Shown: positions 14,012 through 21,843 of the stretch, piece by piece
How positions within the stretch are numbered: the first letter of the stretch is position 1
Layout of the letters: every line of letters begins with the position of its first letter
Origin: a virus
Length of the DNA stretch: 27,551 nucleotides
Virus record (IMG/VR): IMGVR_UViG_3300034093_001305
Coordinates: 1 to 27,551 of that record
Reading direction: 5' to 3' (one strand)
Translations under genes and position numbers: made by a program
Notes under the pieces: generated by a model
Seen by the model: only the letters and a program-made list of their open reading frames with translations
What the model was told of the DNA's origin: nothing
Databases searched by the model: none

Positions 14012-15958
14012 TTAGATCGGTTTATCTTCATCTTGTATATTAGACTCGTCTAATATGGAGAGATTCTCTGAGATTAATCTGGTCTTCTTCTCGTACCTAT
14101 CCTTAAGAGACCTCTTTATATTCTTTAATTCTTCGTCCAAAGATGCTCCTCTATATATATGTCGGGTTCGTCTATCACTCTTGGAATGTTCAACATTTCC
14201 CTTGTTTCCGAGGATATCTTCTCCACGAGTTTTTGTAAATGTGTCGCTATATAATTGTTTTTTTCCTTCTTGGCTTGGTCTAATTCCACGTTCGCGTTCT
14301 TTGCGGGTTTCTTCGTCAAGTTCTTCTCCGTCCACTTCCTCAACTTCTTCCAACGGCGGCAAATCTCCTCCTTTTGGTTCGCCTTCTCCCGGACTTGGTA
14401 ATTCGGTATTGTCGGCCCCCATATCTAACGGTTCATTTCCCATATCTGGCCCTCCGCCTCCACCCACATCTCCCGGCGCACCGTCTGACATTTTTTGACC
14501 ACTTGTTGCTGGGTCATTGCCTTCTTCAGTAATTTGTGCCATTCTCCACTCACCTTTCTTATCCTTTATAACATCGGTCTGCAATTCTTCAATATCTTCG
14601 TCGGACATCTTAAATACTTTCGAATAAATCCAACGCTTGCTGAATAGATTCGATTCCATCATGTCTTTGGAGACGTTGACTTTACTTTGCCAGATTTCGA
14701 TTTTCTCTTGTTCAAATATCGTGGATGGATTGCTTAGTTCCAATTCGAAATCTACGAGAGATGCGTCTTGATAGCCCTGAACATACAAGTGAACAATTGC
14801 AATCTTGGTCAATTCTGAGACAATGATGCGTTGAATTCTACCTATGGTTCTGGCAAATCGAACGTCTTCTGCGGCCAACGTAGCTTTTCCAGAAATTCCT
14901 TCTTCATATCCAAGAAATGCCTTTGGAATCTTTAATGCGGACATCATCTTGTTACGAATATATTCCAAATCATCAATACCCGTAAATTCCATTCCGGGCA
15001 AAGTATCAATTGTAGTTCCGCTATCTCCCCCGCGAACTGGTAGATAGAAATCCTCCATCATGTTATTTAGATTAAACCGCAAATTATAATCTCCGGTCTT
15101 CTCATCAATATATGGGACTTTTTTGACTTGTCCTATAATTTTTTGCATCGCCGAATCAATCTCCGCCGGGGGAATGTTGCCGACGTCAATCTTGAAAATT
15201 CTCTTCTCCGGTGCGCGTATTATGCGGTGAATTAACATGGCGTCTTCCGCCAGACTTAATTGCTTCCAAACGCGACGGGCGGGCTCAATCATGCTTTTAC
15301 CATACGGCAAAAAGTTACTATCCGAAATCAGCCGGAAGTGCGCGATTTCGAAATTTTCGTATTCCATTCCTCCGCCCAATCCGTCGTGTTGATATTTTAC
15401 GTAGCTTAGGTTTTTGGGGTCGGAACCTTCGACGCGTGTAAGTTCATACGGGCTAATAGGATGTACCCCGTGCACACCATACTCTGGAGATATTTCCAAC
15501 CGTAGGAAAAAATCTCCATACTTACACATGTTACGAGTCCAACTCCACATATTAAATTCGATGTTGAGAATATCATAAAACAAGTTTTCTAGTATTTTTT
15601 TTATATTTTCGTTTTTTGAGCGAATGGTTAACACTTGCCCAAATTCACTTGGCACCAGACATTCATCTGAGTAAATATCCAATGCTGAGGCGATGATTGG
15701 GTCCATATCCATCACGTCGTAGTCTCTGAACAACTCCAATCGAGACGATTGATATGCCATGGACATGTCTCTATTGTGTAAATTATAAGTAGAACTTCTC
15801 AGTCTATTAAATCTGTCTCGCAGACTGTTTCTATCCGTCGCGTACTGAACGTTATCCGTGTCTATAATCTTCAACGTTTTGCCGCCCTTATGACGGGCAA
15901 TAACGTTCGTCGAAAACATCTTCTTTAATCTCGTGAATAAGTCTTTTTGTTCAGCCAT
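14012..15958 (-). CDS. 20: Portal protein, T4 gp20-like
   Basis: 648 residues (T4 gp20 is 524). Forms the dodecameric DNA-entry ring at one capsid vertex. The diagnostic core is LELFRDYDVMDMDPIIASAL then DIYSDECLVPSEFG. Downstream are NMCKYGDFFLRLEI, FEIAHFRLISDSNFLPYGKS and EPARRVWKQLSLAEDAMLIH, then RIIRAPEKRIFKIDVGNI and MSALKIPKAFLGYEE. After residue ~495 there is a long extension: a Gly/Asp/Pro-rich linker, an acidic EEVEEVDGEELDEETRKERE stretch and a basic tail, ending ILDESNIQDEDKPI. This extension accounts for the extra length and could face the capsid interior. It follows the terminase with a 90-base gap. Confidence 0.93.
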   Translation of the reverse strand: MAEQKDLFTRLKKMFSTNVIARHKGGKTLKIIDTDNVQYATDRNSLRDRFNRLRSSTYNLHNRDMSMAYQSSRLELFRDYDVMDMDPIIASALDIYSDECLVPSEFGQVLTIRSKNENIKKILENLFYDILNIEFNMWSWTRNMCKYGDFFLRLEISPEYGVHGVHPISPYELTRVEGSDPKNLSYVKYQHDGLGGGMEYENFEIAHFRLISDSNFLPYGKSMIEPARRVWKQLSLAEDAMLIHRIIRAPEKRIFKIDVGNIPPAEIDSAMQKIIGQVKKVPYIDEKTGDYNLRFNLNNMMEDFYLPVRGGDSGTTIDTLPGMEFTGIDDLEYIRNKMMSALKIPKAFLGYEEGISGKATLAAEDVRFARTIGRIQRIIVSELTKIAIVHLYVQGYQDASLVDFELELSNPSTIFEQEKIEIWQSKVNVSKDMMESNLFSKRWIYSKVFKMSDEDIEELQTDVIKDKKGEWRMAQITEEGNDPATSGQKMSDGAPGDVGGGGGPDMGNEPLDMGADNTELPSPGEGEPKGGDLPPLEEVEEVDGEELDEETRKERERGIRPSQEGKKQLYSDTFTKTRGEDILGNKGNVEHSKSDRRTRHIYRGASLDEELKNIKRSLKDRYEKKTRLISENLSILDESNIQDEDKPI

Positions 15959-16000
15959 AAATTTTACCGATTGTATTTGTATATATATGAGTCTCTATCT

Positions 16001-16011
16001 CATAAATATCA
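16001..16011 (-). promoter_or_regulatory. Variant TGATATTTATG motif upstream of the portal gene
   Basis: Minus-strand TGATATTTATG lies 42 nt before the portal ATG in the terminase-portal gap, after the hairpin at 16026-16046. It is a weaker match to the AT-rich motif and could start a portal transcript. Confidence 0.25.
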
Positions 16012-16025
16012 AATTTTGGGTTTTT

Positions 16026-16046
16026 ATAATGCCAGTGGGGCATTAT
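16026..16046 (-). terminator. Perfect hairpin 2 nt after the terminase stop
   Basis: ATAATGCC / GGCATTAT, an 8-bp perfect stem with a 5-base loop. On the minus strand it is followed by A residues rather than T, so it is not a classic intrinsic terminator. An RNA-processing or 3'-end-stabilising hairpin is as likely. Confidence 0.4.
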
Positions 16047-16048
16047 TG

Positions 16049-17701
16049 TTACAATAGCCATTTTAAATCTATTGGAGACCGCCCGCCACCCGGTCCTCCA
16101 ATTTTCATTTGCCATGGGTCATTATATACTCCATATGGATTTGTTCCACCCGACCTCAATAATGGCCCACTTGAGTTTTTTGTTTGGTCGTTTGACGTTG
16201 ACCCTATCTTTGATATAACAGCGCGAGTAACAGCGTCGGTTTCTTTGCGCAATCTCAGCGCAACGTCTCTTATCCAAAGTCCAATTGCAAGCGACATAAC
16301 TAAATCGTCATTATATCCGGTCATAGCCTCCGCCTTGGCAGATGAGCCCGTGACTTTCCATATAAATACGTTCAATTCCTCTATTAGCCGCTTGCTATGT
16401 AGAATTGGTTCTTTATTTCTTATATAGCTCTCAAGCTTTGATATTAATAATGGTCTAGACTTATTGGACGTGGTAAATCCCGGAGTCATCTTTCTTTCCT
16501 CGGAATTTATTTTGTTTGTCATTTGAGCCTCGACGTCAACATATTGCAAATCTGTTGAACTATAAAATAAGTTGGGATAATTATTATCTATAATCTCTTG
16601 AATTACCGCCCAACCAACATTGGCATTTTCTACTACAACAAGTGCTGTGTTATATTCGGTACCAATCGTCATCAGCAATCTTGCATATTCCTTCGTAGGA
16701 AGTTTTCCTTTATATTCTGCAACTTGTTCCATGGTTTCTATGTCAAGTACTTGACATGCCGAGAAATCCGCAGCATCTCCTCGCGCAACGTCCGCAGATA
16801 TCATATAACTTTTACCGGGCTGGGGATACTCAAATATCCAATATCCTTTATCAAACATTCTCTTTTCGTGTGGCTCCCGCGATTGAGTTTTTTCGTACCA
16901 TTGTAATGTTGGGATATCTACCACGGTGTTACCCGAAGTAGAAAATTCACAATCACATTCCTGTGCAGCGCCTTTTTCTCCCGATAGTTTAGTTTGCTCA
17001 TCTCGCCATTTTTGGTCTCTTTCTGGGTGTAAGTGCCACGGCAAACTTATACGATTCATATCGTTCAAACCTTGCTCGGATTGTACCCATAACTTATGAA
17101 AGAAATTTCCCACGCCATTCGGAGTAGATAGAATAATAGCCTTACCACCAGTCGATAGGGTGTACTGCGCGGACAGCCAGATTTCTTCTATCCCTTCAAT
17201 GAATGCAGCTTCGTCGACGATTAACAAAGACAGCGCGGACGAACGACCGGATGTACCGGCACTCGATGCGGCTTTTATTTGTGACCCATTCTTTAATTTC
17301 AGAGACAGTCTGTTATCTTCCGTCGCGGGAATTTTTAGCCAACTTGGTAAATTATCATTCGCGAATCTAACCTTGGTAACAATCGCTTTCGAAGTCTCCT
17401 GTGTAATACTGAGACATAATATTTCCTTGTCCGAATGAAATGTCATCAACCATAGAGCGTACCCGGATACGAGAGTAGTAATTCCCATCTGTCGGGATTT
17501 TAGAATTATATTTTGATTATGTTTGACGAAATCTTCCAACGCCAAATCTTGGAATGGGTATGTTAAGAATGCCAAAGTGCCCCTCGTCGGATGCTGGATT
17601 TTCACATACTTCTTCATGAAATATATGGGGCCTTTCGCGCATTTTATGTATTCTTCGCGAATGACATCCTTGATATTTTTAGATTTGATAGGCTCAGACA
17701 T
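16049..17701 (-). CDS. 17: Terminase large subunit, T4 gp17-like (packaging ATPase and nuclease)
   Basis: 550 residues. Packages DNA into the prohead using ATP and cuts concatemers. ATPase domain: the adenine-binding segment is near GTLAFLTYPFQDLALEDF, a deviant Walker A KSRQMGITT lies at residues 68-76, and Walker B LLIVDE at 159-164. The coupling motif ILSTPNG is near 190. Nuclease domain (RNase H fold): ISADVARGDAADF with Asp304, VVVENANVGWAV, and the late acidic GYNDDLVMSLAIG. The classic lysine before Thr-Thr is Ile here; a lysine at the start of the motif takes its place, as in other K-x-R-Q-x-G-x-T terminases. The start overlaps the preceding gene by 8 nt. Confidence 0.95.
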   Translation of the reverse strand: MSEPIKSKNIKDVIREEYIKCAKGPIYFMKKYVKIQHPTRGTLAFLTYPFQDLALEDFVKHNQNIILKSRQMGITTLVSGYALWLMTFHSDKEILCLSITQETSKAIVTKVRFANDNLPSWLKIPATEDNRLSLKLKNGSQIKAASSAGTSGRSSALSLLIVDEAAFIEGIEEIWLSAQYTLSTGGKAIILSTPNGVGNFFHKLWVQSEQGLNDMNRISLPWHLHPERDQKWRDEQTKLSGEKGAAQECDCEFSTSGNTVVDIPTLQWYEKTQSREPHEKRMFDKGYWIFEYPQPGKSYMISADVARGDAADFSACQVLDIETMEQVAEYKGKLPTKEYARLLMTIGTEYNTALVVVENANVGWAVIQEIIDNNYPNLFYSSTDLQYVDVEAQMTNKINSEERKMTPGFTTSNKSRPLLISKLESYIRNKEPILHSKRLIEELNVFIWKVTGSSAKAEAMTGYNDDLVMSLAIGLWIRDVALRLRKETDAVTRAVISKIGSTSNDQTKNSSGPLLRSGGTNPYGVYNDPWQMKIGGPGGGRSPIDLKWLL

Positions 17702-18077
17702 AGTTTAATGGTTCGTATTTTGTATATAGCGGATGAGTATGATTGGCCATAACAACTTCCGGAATTTCCTCGTATACGTATTTTCTGAACTGCGATGCGG
17801 CGGCATCTATCACGACTCCCTCGACTTCTACCCAATTATGATCTATTGTATATTCGTCATTGACCTCATCAAGAGGACTAATAAACAGATACGATGCGGG
17901 TTCGTCTAGATGGAAATTTCCCTCCACGTGGTGAGCGATAATCCCCCTAGCCGATAGTTCGGCAACCAATTCCTTAGCTATGAATTCACACGCGCCCTTT
18001 TCCGGATATCTGCTTTTTACGCGGAGAGCAAGTCCGTCGATGAGATCACTTTGTGGCAAGAACTTCGTTAATTGCAT
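17694..18077 (-). CDS. Small papain/transglutaminase-like Cys-His-Asp protein
   Basis: 127 residues. Cys30 sits at the start of a helix (GACEFIAKELVAELSARGI), His80 in a strand (IDHNWVEVEG) and Asp91 in the next strand (VVIDAAASQF). This order and spacing is the layout of papain-like/transglutaminase-like fold proteins with a Cys-His-Asp triad, and related small proteins occur in phage genomes. It could be a protease, amidase, acyltransferase or an inactive relative; the substrate cannot be told. It overlaps the zinc-ribbon gene by 32 nt and the terminase by 8 nt, so the three are co-translated. A packaging-related or regulatory role would fit the location but is inference. Confidence 0.55.
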   Translation of the reverse strand: MQLTKFLPQSDLIDGLALRVKSRYPEKGACEFIAKELVAELSARGIIAHHVEGNFHLDEPASYLFISPLDEVNDEYTIDHNWVEVEGVVIDAAASQFRKYVYEEIPEVVMANHTHPLYTKYEPLNYV

Positions 18078-18678
18078 TGGTGGTCTTTGTTAGCTCCTTT
18101 TGGGCAGACTTAAGTTTTTTTAAGCATGTAACAAAGTCTTTTTCAATGCCTTCTAGAAGTTCTAGGCGGGCTTCGTTCTTCCACTCTTCCACGAGACCGT
18201 TGGAGTTTACGAACGTGATTATCTTATTCTCTTCCAAATACTTCTTACCATCCTTCAATTTTTGTCTGACATCGTTCAAATATGAAATCTCGTTTTCCAG
18301 AAGTTTGCGCGTCTCGTACAATTTATATTTACCTTTTATTTTTAGTTGGGTCTCTTCTTCGACCAAGCAGTCGAAGCACTTCTGCGTCTTGAAAAACATC
18401 TTTCTGTCCAGTTTGTTACCCCAACGAAGTTCTCGCTTACACCCCGAACACTTGTCGTTAGTTTCCAGTCGAACTATATCCATGACTCGGGTTGTACTCT
18501 GTGGGCCGCTTTCCTTCTCAACCCATTCTTTTCCACTCGAATCCGTCCACGTTTCTCCCAATTTTCGAATGATGTATTTGTCTTTTTCTCCCGCATATCC
18601 GACTTGGACAAATGGGCGTTCTCCGTTTAAATAATCTTGTACTATATCAATATTTTTTTTACCGCTGGCTTTTTTCAT
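18046..18678 (-). CDS. Zinc-ribbon / coiled-coil protein upstream of the terminase (small-terminase candidate)
   Basis: 210 residues. The N-terminal segment holds NIDIVQDYLNGERPFVQVGY and KYIIRKLGETWTDSSGKEWV. A four-cysteine zinc site follows: Cys77-x2-Cys80 and Cys101-x2-Cys104 (CSGC, CFDC). The second half is a long helical coiled coil (KLYETRKLLENEISYLNDVR, then LLEGIEKDFVTCLKKLKSAQ). T4 small terminase (gp16) genes precede gp17 and their central domain is coiled coil, so this is the best candidate in the window for the DNA-recognition subunit. No clear gp16 motif is visible, however, and gp16 lacks a zinc ribbon. It may instead be another DNA- or RNA-binding protein. Confidence 0.5.
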   Translation of the reverse strand: MKKASGKKNIDIVQDYLNGERPFVQVGYAGEKDKYIIRKLGETWTDSSGKEWVEKESGPQSTTRVMDIVRLETNDKCSGCKRELRWGNKLDRKMFFKTQKCFDCLVEEETQLKIKGKYKLYETRKLLENEISYLNDVRQKLKDGKKYLEENKIITFVNSNGLVEEWKNEARLELLEGIEKDFVTCLKKLKSAQKELTKTTNAINEVLATK

Positions 18679-18700
18679 AGTGTTGTAACTTTCTTATATA

Positions 18701-18729
18701 TATATACGAAGTTTTAAATTTTTCTCCAA
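18701..18729 (-). promoter_or_regulatory. Weak sigma70-like promoter ahead of the packaging genes
   Basis: Minus strand TTGGAG (18729-18724), 17-base spacer, TATATA (18706-18701), in the 69-base gap before ATG 18678. The -35 box is poor (3 of 6). Spacing is right and the gap marks the boundary between the sugar cassette and the packaging genes. Confidence 0.3.
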
Positions 18730-18747
18730 ATTATGGCTATATTTTCT

Positions 18748-18882
18748 TTATTGCCCACGGCCCCAACCACTCACACCCGTGTAATAAATTATATTGTTGG
18801 TAGAAGTTAATTTAAGACTATCGAACAACTTCTCGGCGACTGATACGTAATTCTCATCGCTGTGGGTTACGTACAAGTTCAT
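18748..18882 (-). CDS. 44-residue coupled gene, possible N-terminal remnant of a glycosyltransferase
   Basis: The ATG at 18880-18882 overlaps the stop of the heptose-kinase gene (ATGA) and the frame is open for 44 codons to TAA at 18748-18750. The product starts MNLYVTHSDENYVSVAEKLF, continues with a NIIYYTG strand and ends GWGRGQ. The T-H-x-D-E-N-Y...N-x-x-I-Y-Y-T pattern resembles the first Rossmann strand, helix and second strand of glycosyltransferases that start with 'vthgdenY'. The rest of such an enzyme is absent. Either a truncated remnant at the cassette edge or a true microprotein. Coupling and codon use resemble the neighbours, so translation is plausible. Confidence 0.5.
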   Translation of the reverse strand: MNLYVTHSDENYVSVAEKLFDSLKLTSTNNIIYYTGVSGWGRGQ

Positions 18883-19610
18883 ATGACAGATACACCGCGA
18901 TGCTTCACCACTTTACTTGCACACTTGTTCGCGAATTTGATTGCCGCCCGGATATCTTCATTTTTGCTATATTCTATCACCAACCCGGCCAAGAAAGAAT
19001 CCCCGGCCCCGGATACGTCAATAACGTCTCCTCGCTCGACTGGGAAATTCTCCCCGAGATAATAACATCCGTCTGCCCCGGATGTTTGAATTATTTTACC
19101 GGCCATCTCGGAGGTTATAACACTCTTAGACCTAGCAAATTCGTGGTCATTTATTTTAATAAATTTAACATACTTAGTCCAAGCCCCCAATACTTTTTTG
19201 GTGTCTAAAAACACGTTGGTATGATTTTTAGAAATATCCTCAATGTCCGACTCGGTCAAAAATCCCTTATCGTAATCGGATATTACAATATAATCGTATA
19301 AATAATTAATATCGCCCAAGTTAATACGTTGCATTTCTTCCGCCGAATCTAATCTAAAAAACATATGATTAGTGGAACTGTGGACATATCGTGTTTTTGT
19401 GATATTATACCAATTAGAATTGGTCACAATGTCACAATCATCTATGGTCGTTTTGATATTTCGATGCACATTCTTTGCCATGCCGGGATTGTCGTTCTGG
19501 TCAACAATCTGTAGGATTGGTACTGGCTTGTCTGGACACATACGAGTTGATGAGCAATAAACATGCACGTCTCGACAACTGTCACCTATCACTAAAATTC
19601 GTTTACTCAT
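18879..19610 (-). CDS. HldE/RfaE-type sugar kinase (PfkB family, heptose-7-phosphate kinase-like)
   Basis: 243 residues of the ribokinase fold, most like the kinase half of HldE, which phosphorylates D-glycero-D-manno-heptose 7-phosphate at C1 on the way to ADP-heptose. Signs: ILVIGDSCRDVHVYC, STRMCPDKPVPILQI (HldE has SRISPEAPVPV), DNPGMAKNVHRNI (GGAANVA-type), YIVISDYDKGFLT, VFLDTKK, and the PfkB signature VIDVSGAGDSFLAG with catalytic Asp204. The end HRGVSVI matches the GTSTV-type close of the HldE kinase domain. It is ~70 residues shorter than that domain (~310), mostly in the lid and first half, and the cytidylyltransferase half is absent. Overlaps TK-B (ATGA) and the 44-codon gene. Confidence 0.8.
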   Translation of the reverse strand: MSKRILVIGDSCRDVHVYCSSTRMCPDKPVPILQIVDQNDNPGMAKNVHRNIKTTIDDCDIVTNSNWYNITKTRYVHSSTNHMFFRLDSAEEMQRINLGDINYLYDYIVISDYDKGFLTESDIEDISKNHTNVFLDTKKVLGAWTKYVKFIKINDHEFARSKSVITSEMAGKIIQTSGADGCYYLGENFPVERGDVIDVSGAGDSFLAGLVIEYSKNEDIRAAIKFANKCASKVVKHRGVSVI

Positions 19611-20089
19611 ATTAGATGCTTGCCGTCTTTTTTAAGACAAATTATTGCCGGTTTCTTCAATAGATGCGCCTCAATCATCGCTCTCTCGGTTTCCTCCGAA
19701 TTTCTCGGGAAAAAGCTGACAATATTCTTGAATAGTGCACATAATCCCGGCGCATTCAATGGTCGGTGTGTAGGGCCATGTGTAGGATAGTCCGAGAATC
19801 CAATTAATGTCACCGGCAAACATTGCTCGTCAATGTCGATTTTAATCTGCTCAAACGGGCGTTCCAGTAGAAATGGGGTGATGGAGTATACCACGGGGCG
19901 AATGCCCTCTAAACACATCCCAGCTGCCATACTAATCATACTCTGCTCACACAGTCCAAGGTTATAAAACCTGTCCGGGAATTGTTGCTTGAATTCGTCC
20001 ATTTCTTGGACCACGTCTCCGGTAAGCAAGAATAGATTTGGGTCTTTCTTTCCTAGAGTTACTATAGTTTTACCAAATGCTTTTCTCAT
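19607..20089 (-). CDS. Transketolase subunit B (pyrimidine-binding domain only)
   Basis: 160 residues from ATG 20089 (MRKAFGKTIVTLGKKDPNLF), 4 nt after the TK-A stop. Longer readings would overlap TK-A with unrelated sequence. This is the Pyr domain of thiamine-diphosphate enzymes: LLTGDV, RFYNLGLCEQSMISMAAG with the cofactor-activating Glu48, RPVVYSITPFLLERPFEQIK, and DYPTHGPTHRPLNAPGL. In split transketolases subunit B is usually ~300 residues, with a C-terminal transketolase_C domain; that domain is missing here. With TK-A it would transfer two-carbon units between sugar phosphates, for example making sedoheptulose-7-phosphate, or build a special sugar precursor. Confidence 0.85.
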   Translation of the reverse strand: MRKAFGKTIVTLGKKDPNLFLLTGDVVQEMDEFKQQFPDRFYNLGLCEQSMISMAAGMCLEGIRPVVYSITPFLLERPFEQIKIDIDEQCLPVTLIGFSDYPTHGPTHRPLNAPGLCALFKNIVSFFPRNSEETERAMIEAHLLKKPAIICLKKDGKHLI

Positions 20090-20093
20090 ATAT

Positions 20094-20819
20094 TTAGGAT
20101 AATTGTTTAAGAATCTCAGCTTCTTCCGCTGCGTTCGGCCACTTGGAGTGCCATTCGGGCTTGTTCTCCATAAAATCCACACCTTTTCCTTTCACTGTAT
20201 TTGCTACAACAAAACGCGGCTTATCGCTGGTGGCTAGCAGCGCCGCCAATATCTCGGACTCGGCGTGTCCATCTATTATAGAAACGTCCCACCCACAAGA
20301 CTGCGCAACTGCTGCGATATTATCTACTGGTAAGATATCGCTGACATAACCGGAGCCTTGAATTTTGTTAAAATCGACTATTATTGTAAGGTTGTTCAAC
20401 TTGTGAAATCCTCCCAATAACAAGCTTTCCCAAGTAGTTCCTTCTTGGCATTCTCCGTCTCCCATTAATACAAACACACGCCCATTCTTTTTCAATTTCT
20501 TTTTTGCGAATGCCATTCCCATACCGGCAGGAAATCCGTGACCCTCGCTACCAGTTGTCCAATGTATTCCATTTGGTATATCCAAGTGTGGATGTCCTTC
20601 CAGTGTAGGATTCAACCCCTTCTCTCGCAAAATTACATAAAGCCCCCAGCAAGAGTGTCCTTTGCTCAAAATGAACTTATCGTCTTTACCAAGGACTCTG
20701 TCATATAAATTTGACAAAATTTCAATTGTTGAAAATGTGCCACCGTAATGATAGCCACCATTTGCTTTCGAGAGCTTATATAAGTCTCTACGTAACTGTT
20801 TTGAGCGTTCGTTTAACAT
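20094..20819 (-). CDS. Transketolase subunit A (thiamine-diphosphate-binding half)
   Basis: 241 residues covering the PP domain of transketolase. Marks: YHYGGTFSTIEIL, KFILSKGHSCWGLYVIL (catalytic-site His in the SKGH loop), PNGIHWTTGSEGHGFPAGMG, and the thiamine-diphosphate motif MGDGECQEGTTWES (GDGE, 120-123) ending at Asn151 in IVDFN. The end, VANTVKGKGVDFMENKPEWH, is typical of subunit A. Split transketolase pairs are common in archaea and in bacterial surface-polysaccharide clusters. The TK-B gene follows by 4 nt and ADH precedes by 3 nt, so all three are one transcript. Confidence 0.92.
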   Translation of the reverse strand: MLNERSKQLRRDLYKLSKANGGYHYGGTFSTIEILSNLYDRVLGKDDKFILSKGHSCWGLYVILREKGLNPTLEGHPHLDIPNGIHWTTGSEGHGFPAGMGMAFAKKKLKKNGRVFVLMGDGECQEGTTWESLLLGGFHKLNNLTIIVDFNKIQGSGYVSDILPVDNIAAVAQSCGWDVSIIDGHAESEILAALLATSDKPRFVVANTVKGKGVDFMENKPEWHSKWPNAAEEAEILKQLS

Positions 20820-20822
20820 ATT

Positions 20823-21833
20823 TTAAATATCAATCATTATTCTTCCACTTTTACCCGAGCGGAGCTGGTCAACTGCGGAGTTGATGTTTAACAGACCGTG
20901 TCTATCTGTGATTAAGTTTTGTAACTTTATTAGTTGGTTCTTGTAGAGATTTAAATATCTGGGAATATCGGAATCCGGGTCAAATCCACCAGCTTGAGTA
21001 GTACGAATGGATTGGCCTCCGGTGGAGAATAGTTTTCCCGGATTGATTACCGTGAGTTGTGAATCTGGTTTCGGTTGGGCCACTAATATGCAACGCCCCC
21101 GGTCGGAAAGCAGAGGCAAGTATCGAGAAACCAAAGCCATGTTGCCGGTGGTGTCTATGATGCAGTCGAATGGACCCGGAAGGTCTGCATATTCATTTCC
21201 ATTAAAAAAGATGCCTCCGTTTCTAGTTACTATACCTTCTTTTTCTGGTGCAATGTCCACTCCATATATTGGATATGCCTGAGATAAACTTGCCGCATAA
21301 ATACAATTTAATCCCACTCCACCACACCCCAAAACCAATACGCTCTCTCCAAATTTTATATTTGCATCTTTGTTTACGACGGCAAATCCGGTTGATAAAC
21401 CACATCCCAAGAGAGCAACAAAATCGTTGTGAGTATCGAGCGCCACTCTGGTCAATCTATTTTCCGATACCACGCTATATTCCGACAATGTCGTAATCTT
21501 CCCACCAGACATGGACTTTCCATTCAACCTATAAACAGGAAACTTGGCTTCTATTCCACTCCCCTTTCTCCAATGCATAACTACCTTATCACCAAATTTT
21601 ACTTTGGTTACTCCCGGTCCTATTGCCTCAACAATGCCACATCCCTCGTGACCGATAAGATGTGGCATGAATTTTTCATTTCCTTTTAGTCCGGCTATCT
21701 CTTGGAGTTGTGCTCCACAAAGACCGCTAACTAACACCTTTACTATAACTTGACCGTAGTCTAGAGTGTTTGGTAGTTCGACATCTTCTATAACTAACGG
21801 TTCGTTCTTTTTATATAAAACGGCAGCTTTCAT
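20823..21833 (-). CDS. Zinc-type medium-chain alcohol/polyol dehydrogenase
   Basis: 336 residues. MDR-superfamily NAD(P)-dependent dehydrogenase that interconverts an alcohol and a carbonyl, here presumably on a sugar intermediate. Catalytic zinc ligands: Cys39 (GLCGAQ), His62-Glu63 (IGHEGCG) and Cys144 (LLGCGLSTG). Rossmann nucleotide motif LGCGGVGLN at 168-176 with Asp in YGVDIAPE, favouring NAD. The four-cysteine structural-zinc loop of classic ADHs is missing and replaced by HWRKGSGIEAKFPVY, a feature of some secondary and polysaccharide-locus dehydrogenases. A promoter-like sequence lies just ahead of it, so it may head a sub-operon ADH-TkA-TkB-kinase. Confidence 0.9.
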   Translation of the reverse strand: MKAAVLYKKNEPLVIEDVELPNTLDYGQVIVKVLVSGLCGAQLQEIAGLKGNEKFMPHLIGHEGCGIVEAIGPGVTKVKFGDKVVMHWRKGSGIEAKFPVYRLNGKSMSGGKITTLSEYSVVSENRLTRVALDTHNDFVALLGCGLSTGFAVVNKDANIKFGESVLVLGCGGVGLNCIYAASLSQAYPIYGVDIAPEKEGIVTRNGGIFFNGNEYADLPGPFDCIIDTTGNMALVSRYLPLLSDRGRCILVAQPKPDSQLTVINPGKLFSTGGQSIRTTQAGGFDPDSDIPRYLNLYKNQLIKLQNLITDRHGLLNINSAVDQLRSGKSGRIMIDI

Positions 21834-21843
21834 GTATAGAAAT

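Noticed and set aside
16049-17701. Terminase inactive because Walker A lacks the usual lysine
   Set aside because: The K-x-R-Q-x-G-x-T form is a known deviant Walker A. Walker B, the coupling motif and the nuclease acids are intact.
20089-20182. Longer N terminus for transketolase B (start at 20182)
   Set aside because: The extra 31 residues overlap TK-A and have no similarity to the domain. ATG 20089 lies 4 nt after the TK-A stop and begins the expected first helix.
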